From Rhynchosporium graminicola (Eukaryota; Ascomycota; Leotiomycetes; Helotiales; Ploettnerulaceae): a stretch of DNA of 64,000 nt. Of the stretch, positions 1 to 12,200 are shown in pieces; within the stretch, counting starts at the first letter, position 1, and every line of letters starts with the position of its first letter. Made by a program: the position numbers and the translations under genes. Under the pieces are notes generated by a model. That model made no database searches and was not told the DNA's origin. It worked only from the letters and a program-made list of their open reading frames with translations. The stretch is taken from NCBI GenBank assembly GCA_900074885.1, contig FJUW01000031.1:250634-314633 (forward strand). The letters run 5' to 3'.

Positions 1-128
1 AACTAGATTAATATATTAAAGCTTAAAAATATATAATAAATAACTATAATTACTTAGAAGATAATAAAATATTATAAATATTAGTATTAAGAATTTATTA
101 CTAAGGATAATCCCCTGATTATACTCTA

Positions 129-314
129 TATCACGGGTGAGTAACGCGTACGCAGATAGTCAAGTGTAGTATTTAAGAAGTTCGATATAGGAGAGAGTAA
201 GAATCTAACCGGAAGCCGCAAGAAAAGGTGCGTAGTACTAAGGCTTAACCGAGCCTTAGTCAGCGAGTCGTGCTAGTAATACTAGTACTATAACCTAAGG
301 GCTCGACCCTTATA
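129..314. repeat. Left 186-bp LTR
   Basis: This copy is near-identical to 2137-2322. It contains two short self-complementary stretches. One, near 236-260, pairs ACTAAGGCT with AGCCTTAGT around a short loop; the other, near 297-311, pairs AAGGG with CCCTT. The repeat keeps more GC and more CA/TG than the DNA around it, so it may have been less exposed to RIP or may be younger. The boundaries follow from the repeat match and the flanking CTCTA. Confidence 0.82.
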
Positions 315-689
315 TTACTCCTCTCCTCCCGCCTGTTTCTTAGCGGAGACTAGTAATAAATAGTCGCAGAATCCTCCTATAGTTAATAACCGCGTTCTAT
401 TACTAAACGTTAAGCTAGCGCTCTGCTCCTATTATCGCTTAATCCGACTAGCCGACTTCCTTAACTCGCTCTCTCTTCTTTAACTACAATAGCTCGCGCT
501 CTAGCTAGTCGTCGTCGCTCTCCTATCTATTCCTCTAGCGAGCTAATAATATCGACTCGTACTTGAGACTTAAGTAGTTCTACTATCGCTATATAGCTTT
601 AGCTTTCTTTCTTATAGTCTTACGCTATCTTTATAGCGGCTACCTTCTAGTAACTATCGCCTCCCTATTTAGGTAGAGTATACCTCTTT

Positions 690-1640
690 CTGTCTCTAAC
701 CTTACGTAGCCCTTCCTTAAACCCCCGGAGACTTACGTATACGTAGCTATCTCTAGAGTAGTTCCTTATTATAGCCCTATTATTAATATCTAGCGTTTCC
801 TTCCGCTTCTAATATCGCGGAGCCTTCCTTAAGCTTCCGGAGGCTAGCGCCTATATAGCTATCTACCCCCGGAGTAGTCTTTCGTTATAGCCCCCTTTAT
901 ATTATCGTCTTCCGGCGTCTTTACAGCGGCTACTATTATATAGCCGCCGCTTCCCTATTTAAGGTAGGATAAACCTCCTTTTACTTCTAATATCGCGGAG
1001 CCCTTTCTTAAGCTTCCGGAGGCTAGCGCTTACGTAGCTATCTACCCTCGGAGTAGTCTTTTATTATAGCCCCCTTTATATTATCGTCTTCTAGCGTCTT
1101 TATAGCAGCTACTATTATATAGCTACCGCCTCCCTATTTAAAGTAAGGTAAACCTCCTTCCGCTTCTAATATCGCGGAGCCCTTCCTTTAGCGTCCGGAG
1201 ACTAGCGCTTACGTAGCTACCTCCGGAATAGTCTTTCGTTATAGCCCCCTTTATATTATTATCTTCCGGTGTTTTTGCAGTAGCTATTATTATATAGCTA
1301 CTGCCTTCCTATTTAAGGTAGGGTAAACCTCCTTCCGCTTCTAATATCGCAGAGCCCTTCCTTTAGCGTCCGGAGACTAGCGCTTATATAGCTGCCTCCG
1401 GAATAGTCTTTTATTATAGCCCCTTTTATATTATTATCTTTAAGCGTCTTCCGTCTTCTATCTCTAGCTTACCGGAGCACTTCTTCAGAGTCCGGAGACT
1501 AGCGTATACGTAGCTACCTCCGGAGTAGCTCTTCGTTATAGCTTACTTATACTATTATCTTCCGATATCTTTATAGTAGCTACTATTAAGTAGCTACTGC
1601 CTCTCTATTTAAGGTAAGGTGAACTTCCTTCCTTTATCTT
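690..1640. repeat. Tandem array with a 175-179-bp period
   Basis: Landmark words recur at regular spacing. The word CTTCTAATATCGC begins near 805, 984, 1163 and 1338. The word TAGCCCCCTTTAT or a close variant begins at 888, 1067, 1242 and 1417. Degraded copies flank both ends, near 690-800 and 1440-1640, where spacing falls to about 116-122 bp. There are about four full units plus partial ones. The array makes up much of the interior of the short LTR element. I see no open frame in it and no match to a known coding domain. Confidence 0.85.
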
Positions 1641-2136
1641 AGATATCGTCGAAGGGTTCTTATTATCCGCGCGTTCTTAAGTAGCTACCGGCTAATAATA
1701 GTCGCTCCTTATATCTTTTAGGTATATATTCTACCTAAGCTATCGAATAGCTTCTATTATCCGCTTATTCGTAGGTAGCGACCGACTGATTATTATCGCT
1801 TTCCTTATCTATTCGGGAGTAGTCTATACTTTAAGCTACTTCTTACTTTTCTACTCTTATAAAAAATTTTCAGCTACTTTTCCGTTCTTATCTTATAGGT
1901 TTAAGGGATAAATTAGGTATACTCCGGCTTAAGAATAGCGGAATCTATCGAGTCTTCGTCTTTTCTCGCGTTCCTAGAGCTTTTCTCTAGGTATCGTTAG
2001 TATCGATTCGGCTTCTATTACTCCTATACCTTTACTATCCTATCGTTAATAATTTATCGAAGACTTCGTTTCTCGACTACGATTATTCGGACTCCGATAT
2101 AAAAGCTATAGGAGCTAGTTATTTGATCGAACTTAA

Positions 2137-2322
2137 TATCACGAGTGAGTAACGCGTACGCAGATAGTTAAGTGTAGTATTTAAGAAGTTCGATATAGGA
2201 GAGAGTAAGAATCTAACCGGAAGCCGCAAGAAAAGGTGCGTAGTACTAAGGCTTAACCGAGCCTTAGTCAGCGAGTCGTGCTGATAATACTAGCATCATA
2301 ACCTAAGGGCTCGACCCTTACA
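2137..2322. repeat. Right 186-bp LTR
   Basis: Direct-repeat partner of 129-314 with the same paired stem segments. It ends in CA and is followed at once by CTCTA, the same five bases that precede the left copy. Differences from the left copy include GGG versus GAG near the start, TCAAG versus TTAAG a little further in, and a small cluster near the last fifth. Most are C/T or G/A changes, as RIP would make. Confidence 0.82.
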
Positions 2323-3802
2323 CTCTATAATAGCGCTATATTTAAAACTCTACTTCCTCTATTACTTCTACTTTATTAGCTTTCTCTCTTAAGGTTTCTA
2401 GCTCTTAAGGTTTCTAGAGCTTCTAGAATATCTAGAATATCTAGAACTATAATTACTATATCTAACTTCTTATCTAGATTTAATAATATAGCTCTAGTAG
2501 TAGATCGAGTATAATAGCTAATCCTATAAGCTTTCTTCTTTAGAGAGGGTCTAAGAGTATCTAGATCTGATATTATCTTAGAACTAGAAGGCAGATTCTT
2601 CTTTCCTTTAGTATTAGATATTATAGCTTTAAATATAGCTTTCTTTATAAATTCCTATATAATAGTAATTAACTTCTTTATCTACTTTAATACTATTTAT
2701 ACTATTACTTTAGATTTCGCCGAATCTATTATTAAAGTATCTAAATCCTATATTATATTAGTATTATACTAGTATCTAAGGGTTATAAGATCTTAACTTA
2801 TTATCTTAATAAACTCTAACTCTTTAAATACTTTCTCTATAGATCGCCTTAGAGCTTAAGTCTCTACTAATTATATAGTAGTAATCTCTAATATAGTAGT
2901 AGAAGTAGCAGATTTCGCGAGATAATAGATCTAATTAATAGCTTTATAAGTAGCTATAATACCGCCCTAATTCAGCTCTATATCTTTAGCTTCGCTGCTA
3001 GGAAGTAAACCGGATAAAATAATATACTTTATATTAACGTAATTAGGTAATTATAACGCGTTAGTATATATAACTATATTTAAGTTTAAGTAACTTATAT
3101 ATTTATAATTACTTTTTAATATCGAATAATAATTATAAAGCTTAGAGTTAGACTTATTAAGTAAATATAGAAGTTCTAAGATAAGAGTATTGTTATACTT
3201 TAGCTTAAGGCAAGCGCGAATATATTATAGGTAATGTATATAATACGCTACTAAACGATTACTAGTAGGAACTAGTAAGAGTATTATAAGTATTAGTATT
3301 ATAGATCCGTGAAACTCCTATACTTTATCTTAAGACTATTCTTAACTCTAAGGTAAGTAACTTACTGGTAACAAGAGAAAGGTTTATTAAGTCGATTAAT
3401 ATATAGGATTATAGCGGTACTACTATAGTAGTTAGCTATAATACCTACTCTAGTAACTATATTATAGTCTAAGGAGAGTATACTTAAAGTTTAAGTAGTT
3501 ATCGCGATTAAAGAAGAAAGGCTCTAATATTAATAAACTCTTTCCTTTATATACCTTACGCTCTACTTGAACTCGACTCCTGCTACAAATAGATAAAGTA
3601 AATATAGCTTACTGCCCGATTTAGAAGCTATAACTAATATAGTACTATTATAGTAATATAACTAGTTAGTACCTAATAAATAATTCACTACTATTAAAGA
3701 GTAGCTAGTACTTATTACGCGAATATCGACGAAAGCAGTTATAATAAAGACTAATTTCTAGTATAAATTATAACCTTCCGAGCTTAGGGTTAAGCTCTTC
3801 TT

Positions 3803-4040
3803 AAAGGGGGGGTAATATAATAATAGCTTACCTGAATATTATATAAGGAGAAGGATAGATACTAGGGCTTAAGTTCATAAGTATTATAAGTATCCCCGTA
3901 TAACTAGTATCCGACTTAGTATAGTATCGGACTAGTACTAATATATATATATAAGGTGCCTTATTCTCTATATCTCTTCTTTTTCTTTCTTATCTTCTTA
4001 TTTCCTTATTAGTAGACTATATAAGATCGCTCTTAGCCTC
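3803..4040 (+). mobile_element. Possible LTR fragment after a polypurine-like run
   Basis: A run AAAGGGGGGG at about 3803-3812 is followed by TAATATAATAATAG, the kind of junction seen between a polypurine tract and a 3-prime LTR. About 140 bases later a TATA-like run (TATATATATAAGG, near 3942-3954) precedes a pyrimidine-rich stretch, which would suit an LTR promoter and R region. I found no second copy in the window and cannot place the right boundary, so this is a weak call on RIP-altered DNA. Confidence 0.35.
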
Positions 4041-5400
4041 CTAACTTGTTTTATCCCTGCTCGTATACTGCCTTAAGTCTTATGTCGTTATAGTTAACTT
4101 ACTCGTAGAATACGATATAAAGGAACTATTAGACTATTAGTATAAAAGAGATATTATTAGATACTTAGTGAAATAGAAAAACTATTTATATTTAGAGAAT
4201 ATATAAGAACTTAAGATAAGCTTTTACTACTTAGTATTACTAGCTAAATTCTATCGATAAAACTCAGATCTACTTAGAATAAGTTATTAAGATTAGAAGG
4301 AAATAGGAATATTAACTCGTTAGAGCCGGATCGCTCGATACTTACTAGCTCGATAGTAAGATTAGGAAGCTAAAGTAGCTAGTCGACGTATTTATCTAGT
4401 ATAAGATTAGACGATAAAGTAATAAGCTATTTTAATTAATAGGGTCGCTAAATGAAATAATAAACCTCTTTTAGAAGAGGATATATAACTAAGTAACTAC
4501 TCGTATCGTAAGATCTCTTAGTATAAATATACTTAGATAATAAGTAGACTCTTTAAGATCTAGGTAATAAGTATAATATTATTTTCGATAGAAGGTATAG
4601 GATTATACTAGATAATTTACCTTTTCTATACGTACTGCGAGCGCGATACGCTCTTTTAATTTCTTATAATAGAGGGATAATATATTAAGATTAATAATAG
4701 GGAAGAATTAACTAGAGGGTTAATATCTCTTATAATATAAAGTATAAGGACTATACTAATATAGGAAGGGGATAATATTACGTTCTAAGGTTATATATAC
4801 TACTTAGATTATATAAGCTAGTAAAGATAAGTAGCTTAAGGATTTTCTTATTATATTGAGTAGTAATTATAGGGATAGTTAGTTAGTGGGATTCCCTAGG
4901 CTAGAGTTATATAATAGAGTCTAGCTTAGTAGGAGACTAGAGGTAAGAGTCAGACTCTAATATAAAGGACTCTAGATATAGAGGACTCTTATTCAGAGGA
5001 CTTCTAAGAGAACGAAAGTTCTATATAAGACTAGCATATCTACTATTAGATAGGAGCTTCGTGCTCAAGTTTATATAGTAATTAATACCTACTTATAATA
5101 TCTTTATTCCAATTAAGAACCGAACTTCTTATTTACTTTACTTTATAGCTAATACTAAGTGACGAGCCTGTATACTGCGTACTAGTCAGAACCAGGAACG
5201 TTATAATAGTATAGTTATAGATTATAGTTATAATTCTCTTCTAATAAATAAAATACTTATCATTATACTAACCTTCGATAAGCGCCGCATACTATTAAGG
5301 CAGATATCTAACTTTAGATTAAGATAGCTAATAATACTAAGAGATAAGTAAGTAACTATCTTTATTACTATTCGTAGCTTCTCTAATACTTCTTTAGGCC

Positions 5401-5613
5401 TTCTATCGTGCTCGTACTACTACAAAGAAGTAGAAGGGTTTTCAAGACTTTACAGATAAGAAGAAAGAGAGCTTATAGGTTGAGGCTAAAGCTAGTAAGA
5501 AGTATAATAATTTAGTTATAAGATACTTAGATATTAAAAATAAGTAGTTAGAGTTAGTTCTTAAGGAGAAGAAAGCTATAAGAAAGAAAGCACTAGGAGT
5601 TAAAACTAGAGTA
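5401..5613 (+). pseudogene. RIP-killed reading-frame remnant, lysine-rich
   Basis: One frame starting at 5401 stays protein-like for about 71 codons apart from three stops, at 5431, 5476 and 5545. All three are TAG, the codon that RIP makes from CAG (Gln) and, via the other strand, from TGG (Trp). The readable parts are charged and helix-prone, for example FTDKKKESL, VEAKASKKYNNLVIRYLDIK and LKEKKAIRKKALG. This looks like the tail of a repeat-encoded protein. I cannot name the family. A similar charged, possibly once coding, stretch follows to about 5,960. Confidence 0.55.
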
Positions 5614-6239
5614 AGTTCTATTATTATTACTTAATACTATCTGTTCTAACTATAATTTAGCAGGAGAGAAAAGCTAACGAGCTTAAGGAAGAAGATAATA
5701 ATAATAATAAGTTAGCTTCTAGTATTAGAGGTTCCTTTAAGAAGAACTTAGAGCCTCTAATCATAAGATTAGAAGTAAAGATTATTAAGGAAAGTAGTAA
5801 GAAGTATAGAATTAATAATAATAAGATAGAGGCTTTTATAAGAGGAGTTACTAATCCTAAAGCTATTAAGGAATTTTATACTAGAGATAAGGAGATTAAG
5901 GTAAGGAAGATAACTATAATAGTAATAATATTATTATTAAAGGCTCTACTAATAAAGACGAAGATAATAAAGAGGAGTTCTTTAAGTAGAAGGGATATTG
6001 TAATCATAGATAGAGATAATAAAGATAATAATGATAGAGATAATAAAGAGGAGTAGGTTTAGTACTATTTTCCTCTACTATTATAATACCCTTAATTGAA
6101 TTTCTATAAAAGACTAAACTACTTTATATTACTATTTACCATTACTATATAATCTGAAAAGTCCTTAATTTAAAAACGTAGTTATTTCTATTAACGGTTA
6201 TTGATATTCTAGTTCCTAGGTTTTAGTATTCTTAGGTTT

Positions 6240-9200
6240 TCCCAATGAAAAAAGTCAAATTTCCAGATGAGACATATATTCACTAAAACCCGCCATACCG
6301 GGCTCACGATCCTCCTGTTGCTCAATGCTGTATCCCAGCTCTTTTGATCAATGCTCCGGATGGGCGAGATAGCCGCTTGAAACTCAATCTTGATATCCAG
6401 GTCAGATGAAGTCGAGTGAGCTCCTTTGGACGAGCTAGCAGACAATACGGCACGCGGCAAGACCACAGGAAATCGTAATATATCGCATATAACACCGCGA
6501 TAAATGCTCTGTAAGTTAAGCTATTCACTGGCATAAGAGTATCCTTTTTCTGTATTTCCAGAATCCCAAATCCATATAGCCGGGACGGTGGTACCGTGTC
6601 AGGCTGTACAAGCTACAGCTACGGGTACGGGAAGGGGGCCGAGAGTCAAGTCCATCAAGTCGGGCTGCATTGGTGTATCTGCAATCTTCCTGCATTGATG
6701 ATGCGCGAGAGTGGCACTTGTCGTTCTTGGGTGGCACGACTCCGGCTCCAGTCACCTGGCTACGGAGGGGAATATGTTGGTGATTGAGTGAGTATTGGCA
6801 CCTTACTGTTCAAATGACCTAGGCCTAGCATGGAATCAATGACATGACAGTCGACAAGGAAGACAAGTAGATTTGCAGTAGGGCAGAGTACCGAAGCACC
6901 AGACAAGGGAAAGGGCAAGGATTCTGGGGCCTGCTTATCGATTTTCATTCATGCATACGGTACTCGTACTCGTAGCTTCGCCTCTGTCGAATTCCGAGTA
7001 TCTTGTTGTGAGATACGTGCATCCCAAGAACATCTCGTTCGCCGTGATTGGCAGGTGGGAAGTTTGGTGTGGCCGAATCCTGATAGCTCCGAGGAGGCTT
7101 GCATTGCATTACATTGCAATACATTACATTACCTTACATTACAGTACACTGCATTTCAGATGGAAATGATGCGATGCTTGCTTGCTGATGATGCTGCTGC
7201 AGACCATACTCGGCCAGGGATGGGGGCCGCTTACAAGTATGGAATTTGGAGATCGGATGGGCATTTTGCGGGGGCCAATACAGGGACACCAAGTAAGCAA
7301 GCCGGCTCTCAAACCTACCTAGGTAATCAGCAACTACTCAACTCAATCAGCAATTCGAGGGGTGGTCGAGCTTCTAGCTAGCCCTGTATGGCAGGTAGGT
7401 AGTCATTAATTTATTTCAAGGCCCAAGCTGCCTGTATAAAGTACCTGACTATAGCTAGGTAATTGGTGGTAATAAGCGGTAGAGAGCAATATACCGGTGC
7501 TGATCTTCGTCCCCGGATTTTCGCTTCTTAGCAGGTGGCCCTAGCCCTGTCAATTTGCTACTCAGTAGGTAGATTATGCTCCTGGAGTGATTGGTAGACG
7601 GGAGGCAGTCTTGCAAAAAAGAAATTGTTTGCAACCGAGTGATACGCAAGGCGCATTGATATGAGCTCCAAATCTGGGTTCGAATGTCTAGATGAAGACA
7701 TCTCCGACAATGACGGTGACTGCGACTCGATATATCAAGACTGTGAGCGAGATAGCGCTTATAGCACGAAAGCAATTTGAAATTGACATCTATGCCAGAA
7801 CGGAGTGGATGTAGGCGCATCACGAACGGGCTGTAAACCGTTAGATGGCCGACCTTTCGTTCGCGGTCTGTTCGGTGGCTGTGCTGACTTGACTGTATAT
7901 CGTTCCGTTGGGGTATTCTGGTTGGAAGAAACAACGAGGCAGAGCCAAGGATCTTGTGCTTCTAGCATGGGGGAAACCATAATGCGCATGAACATGAAGG
8001 CTCGAAGCGCTTGAAATTGCTCGAGGTACCTGTACATTTGCGAACGGACCTCCAGCAAGAGCAACAAAATAGATAAAGCATTGAGTATCGGTTGAGTATT
8101 GAGCAAGTAGATAGATTGGACAATTAATAGAGTAAAGTCTGGAAGAATACACCTGGTACTCTCAAGGTATGTGGGGATCAACTTGGCCTGATTGCGATGT
8201 CCTGAAATACTTCCTGCCTGGATTACGAAAACATAGCAGGGCGTTTTATGACGCTATTTCAGAATGTAGGCGTGCTTCGCGAGATATTACGAATAGCTTT
8301 CTCTTTCGCCTCATACTTTCCTTCCTGCCAGACATGCATGCAGGTCATGCGGTGATTATTGAATTGTTGAAGTATCCGTGTCCTCCTCATATGGAGATCA
8401 TGCCATAAATATCGTTTATCACATCGATCTGAATACCAACGGCGATATTCTGTCAGACTGTCACTAACAAAACATGATCAGCATAAATCTGTAGCCGCTA
8501 GATTTCTTCTGGGGGGCCATCATGGAGACGAGAAAGCGGAAGAGACAATATTGGATAAGCGAAATGCCGTATTTTGAACCAACAATCCACTCTCTGTCAT
8601 ATAGGAAAGTCAAAGGTGACTTCGAACGTTGACATAGGGACCATTTCCCAATCACGATACAGCAAATGACAAGACTTCGTTCATGTACCTTTGCGCCCTG
8701 ACGACGTAAAGTCGTCTCTTGACCAGCCAAAACTCTCATTCTTTGTCATTGGGTAGAACGCGCTGCAGGAGTACTAGCCGGCCCAAAAAGCCCCTCTGGC
8801 TTGAGCCGCGATGCTCAATCCTGAGATTCCGAATGTACGAAAACTCGGGAGTTAGTTATTCGGTACCTGACTTTTCCAGGTAGGAATGGTACCATCAAAG
8901 TCTGAGACGAGCGTTCGGATGGTGACGCTTATCCATTCTCGCGAAGTTTCATCCAAGCATTTCCTGAATACTGAAGATACCCAAGATGTTTACTTTACAA
9001 CAGAAGACAGGTTGCAGGCTGAAAGGACGGTACGTCAGGGCGGCCTGGTTGTTTGATCGCCCTTGTTTCTTCGCGAAGTTCGGACCCTTTTGGAATTTGT
9101 TTACTCCACGGCGCTTGATTTGAAACGAGCACTCGTGACGGGGGGCCACCAGCGTACGGCGAGGCTGACTTGACTTGTATGTCTTCGAAATAATCATTCT

Positions 9201-12200
9201 TCGTTCGGCAGACGTGTATCGTTAACCCAAGCTGAGACTTGCCAGTTTTCATCGGTTAACATTTCCAACTTCGTCGTCTGGTTAAAAATTCGGCAGATGA
9301 AACTAAACTTACATTGAAAGATTGACTTGTGTTTAACCTTTGCCAACTTTCGAGCAGTAGGAACCTTTTGATTCTCCACAAAAGAAACCCTTATTGTACT
9401 TGACTTGAGTACCTATCAACATGGAACCAGACTGGACCTGAAAGTTGCGTCTAAGTCTAGATATGACTTCTGTAACTTGAAGGATCAATTCAACTAATCA
9501 AATAACATTTTCGCAAAACATCGTCAGGACGGCTCGCAACTGAGCTCCAGGTATGTCTCAGTGTTTTGGATTCATCCTTTGCCAGAAATAGCACAACAGC
9601 CTGCTTCATGACTCTTGCTGCCTTCGGATGATTTTGCAACGATGCAAGGACTAGCCACGTCTGATACTCGCAACACTAACTTGTCATCTAACCTTCACAA
9701 CTTGATACTGGACGACACGAAAACTACCGGTAGGATTGTTCGTCTTGTTTCCCCGCGCACAGCGACTTACGCGCACTCATGGTGATGGAATGGGACTCTT
9801 CAGACTGACTCGGGTGGTGAACCTCAAAGGACCAGGAGCAGAAGTTCAACAACGCGACCCTATTCAGAAATTCTCTTGACACACACACTAAAGTCTGTTA
9901 ATTCTTACTCAAAGCTGTCGTAAGAAGAAGACACTATATCTCCTACCTTATCTTGCAAGGGACTGGTTGACTGTAAATAGAGGACGCGGCTGTTTCTAAT
10001 AGGAGTATGGCCAGCAAGCCACGATGCTTCGCGTGGCCTTCTACTCTTGAACAATATAACAAAACATCAAGCTTCATCACATCATTCTGACTCGACATTG
10101 ACTTTCACAGAGCCTCAATTCAGTGACCAGTTTGAGAATGTCACATGTAGAGCACTTGCGCAAAACACGTGACGCCTAAATTTGTTTCGTGTAGCTCTGA
10201 AACTCCAAACATGCTCTCCTCTCGAGTGCGACCCGTTCGGGACTGAAAATTCCGGGACAAGGTTGAGAAGAGGTCGGACGATAAGGCAGGTTTCGAAACG
10301 ATTTTACCCATTTGATCACCACTTCGCAAACTGCGGAGGATTCAGAACCTCAAGATCGCCAACAATGAGATGGGCGGAAGGAGAATAACCCCACATCAGA
10401 TGGATGGGGTGCAGAAGAAACGGAGGTAAACAAGCCCTCGGCCCGCCCTACGCAACCAAAGTCAAGATCGGATCAAACATAGCGCACAGGTGGAACCATG
10501 CCGCCCCTCACAATTCGTCATTCGACACATGTCCATGTCGAGTATCTGTGGAATCTGTGACGGCGGCAACAAGTCGAGCCTCATGCCATGGGCGTAGAGA
10601 TTGGGTATTATTCTTGGTGATTTTCGGTCGAGACGAAGTCCGAACGTCCTGTGTTTGAGAGTCGGGGCCTCTGCTCCACGTCCCATGGTCTTTCGGCGGC
10701 TCAACGGAGACCCTGGATTTTGGGCAGAACAAGAGACGAAGTCATCGGATGGCAGATCGCCATGAGCTTCCTGGAGAAAGCCTGAGATGCCTAGACAGGT
10801 TATTTGGCAAATTTATTGTTTATAGCAAGGCGGAAGGCTGCTTGCTAAAGAAAGTGAACTGATGTTTATCGTTGAAGTTCACAAGCGAGGAGTCTGAACC
10901 TGTAGCGAAGTGACCTATAGTTCATGAATGGTAGTTCCTCCTTCCGAACTACCAGCAATCTCAATCTGCCTTGGCTGCACCTCCACCTAGGCCATTACCT
11001 CATCGTCACATCAAGCAACTCGGTATCGCTGATACAGCGATGACAGACTCGTACAAGGGAAGTTGAGACGAAGATGATTTGCTGTACAGGTTTGGCCACG
11101 ACATTTTTGGGTGCTGTCTGTCTCCTTGGCCGCTTCTCAATTCAGTATTTGACTTACCCACGATCATGCACTGGAATTGATGCTCGATCTCCCAAGACAT
11201 GAATCGAACCCCGTAATCATCACCGACTATAATGCGAGATGGCCATACGGTCGCTGAAAATCATGTCCAATGCGGACCATGCATAGGATAGAAAAGCAGT
11301 CCTCGACTGTAGACCCTCAATCCGTTTAGGTCTTTAGAGTATCCTGATACCATGACTGCAAATGATACTCTCGTTCTAGCACTAATCCCCATGGAATTTT
11401 GAGTTAGCTAAATCCAATTCCGCAATATAGAGGCGACATCAAAAGCTTCATACCCAAGCCTGTTTGTTCGAAGCCTACGAGTCGAGTCGAAACTACTCCG
11501 CGATATATTGAAGCGCTCATTGGCAATTTGAGTTCTCTCAGACCAGCAACGCCTTGCGAGCCTTACTAAAAATCTTATTTTTACGTTTCCTACTCTCCTC
11601 GGGTAGCCTACCTATCATGGCCTATTCTTGTCTCAATGTTTGTACCATGCTTCGAATTGGTCCCAACTACGAAACACATGCAAAAGCTGCCAGAAAGCTT
11701 CCAAGCCTGGGCAGCTCAATAGAAGGTCTGTAAGCGTGCGTTTTTCGGACTCCGTACTGTTCCAGTGTCCTCAGAAGGCCAGAGGCTCAGTCTCACAAAA
11801 AAGGTGAGGCGCCCGCACCGCAACATCTTACCACCCTGTCAATCGTGCAGCTGCGGAGAGTAAATAGACTTCTAGACAGCGGTCCAATAAGCCGTTCAGA
11901 TCTAGCTCCATAAAATACCGTACAACCCTGGCAGAGCTCGTGCCTCAGCTCTCTCGGTGCCGATTGCTTGGGCGCTCCCACCGAACAACAGGGCTCACTA
12001 AGCGAGGGTTTCGACTGGGCAGGGATATATTCCACTGCAGCCGCAGAAGCCTGCAGTTCTCTACAATACTTCAAATCTTAAATTATGTATGTTGCAAGAT
12101 TCAACACATTTTATGCTGCCTCCCACGGAATACTGCGCTGTGGTCATGGTATTGTGCTTCGCATATTGCCGGTCGAACGTGCTAGACTTTAGCCATCCGG

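Larger units (their letters stand above)
129..2322. mobile_element. Short non-autonomous LTR element (TRIM/LARD-like), RIP-mutated
   Basis: Two direct repeats of 186 bp, 129-314 and 2137-2322, differ at only a handful of positions, mostly transitions. The right copy ends in CA. The left copy ends in TA, as expected for CA after RIP, and both copies begin TATCAC, as expected for an original TGTCAC. The five bases CTCTA lie directly before the left copy (124-128) and directly after the right copy (2323-2327), which is a normal LTR-element target duplication. The element is only about 2.2 kb and shows no gag or pol frame, so it was probably moved in trans by another element. Primer-binding and polypurine sites are not recognisable after RIP. 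Orientation cannot be fixed. Confidence 0.8.
2323..6200. repeat. Unclassified RIP-altered repeat debris
   Basis: Apart from the putative LTR near 3.8-4.0 kb and the frame remnant at 5.4-5.6 kb, this stretch shows only the RIP composition. It probably derives from autonomous retroelements, but no reverse transcriptase, integrase or transposase motif survives that I can read with confidence. Confidence 0.6.
1..6230. repeat. AT-rich, RIP-degraded repeat block
   Basis: The whole stretch is almost devoid of CA and TG dinucleotides and rich in TA. In bases 301-600 I count only two CA and three TG, whereas the 60 bases 6841-6900 alone hold seven CA and two TG. CG dinucleotides are kept. This is the classic outcome of RIP, which turns CpA into TpA on either strand of duplicated DNA. 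ATG is therefore nearly absent and neither strand has an open frame above about 60 codons. The composition returns to normal within about 50 bases near 6,200-6,250. The block reaches the left window edge, so its full size is unknown. Smaller repeats inside it are listed separately. Confidence 0.93.

Noticed and set aside
141..153. GTGAGTAACGCGT resembles a conserved word of bacterial 16S rRNA
   Set aside because: Only about 13-15 bases match, the flanks do not, and the word lies inside a fungal LTR present in two copies. It is a chance match.
7455..7934. 159-codon frame on the minus strand
   Set aside because: No domain, overlaps equally long frames on the other strand, and has no neighbouring splice-compatible exons or conserved pattern.
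11188..11239. Possible tRNA relic on the minus strand (GGGGTTCGATTC box B and a TATAGTCGGT-like A box)
   Set aside because: The segment is about 52 nt, lacks an anticodon arm, and the T-stem does not pair well. Not callable as a tRNA.
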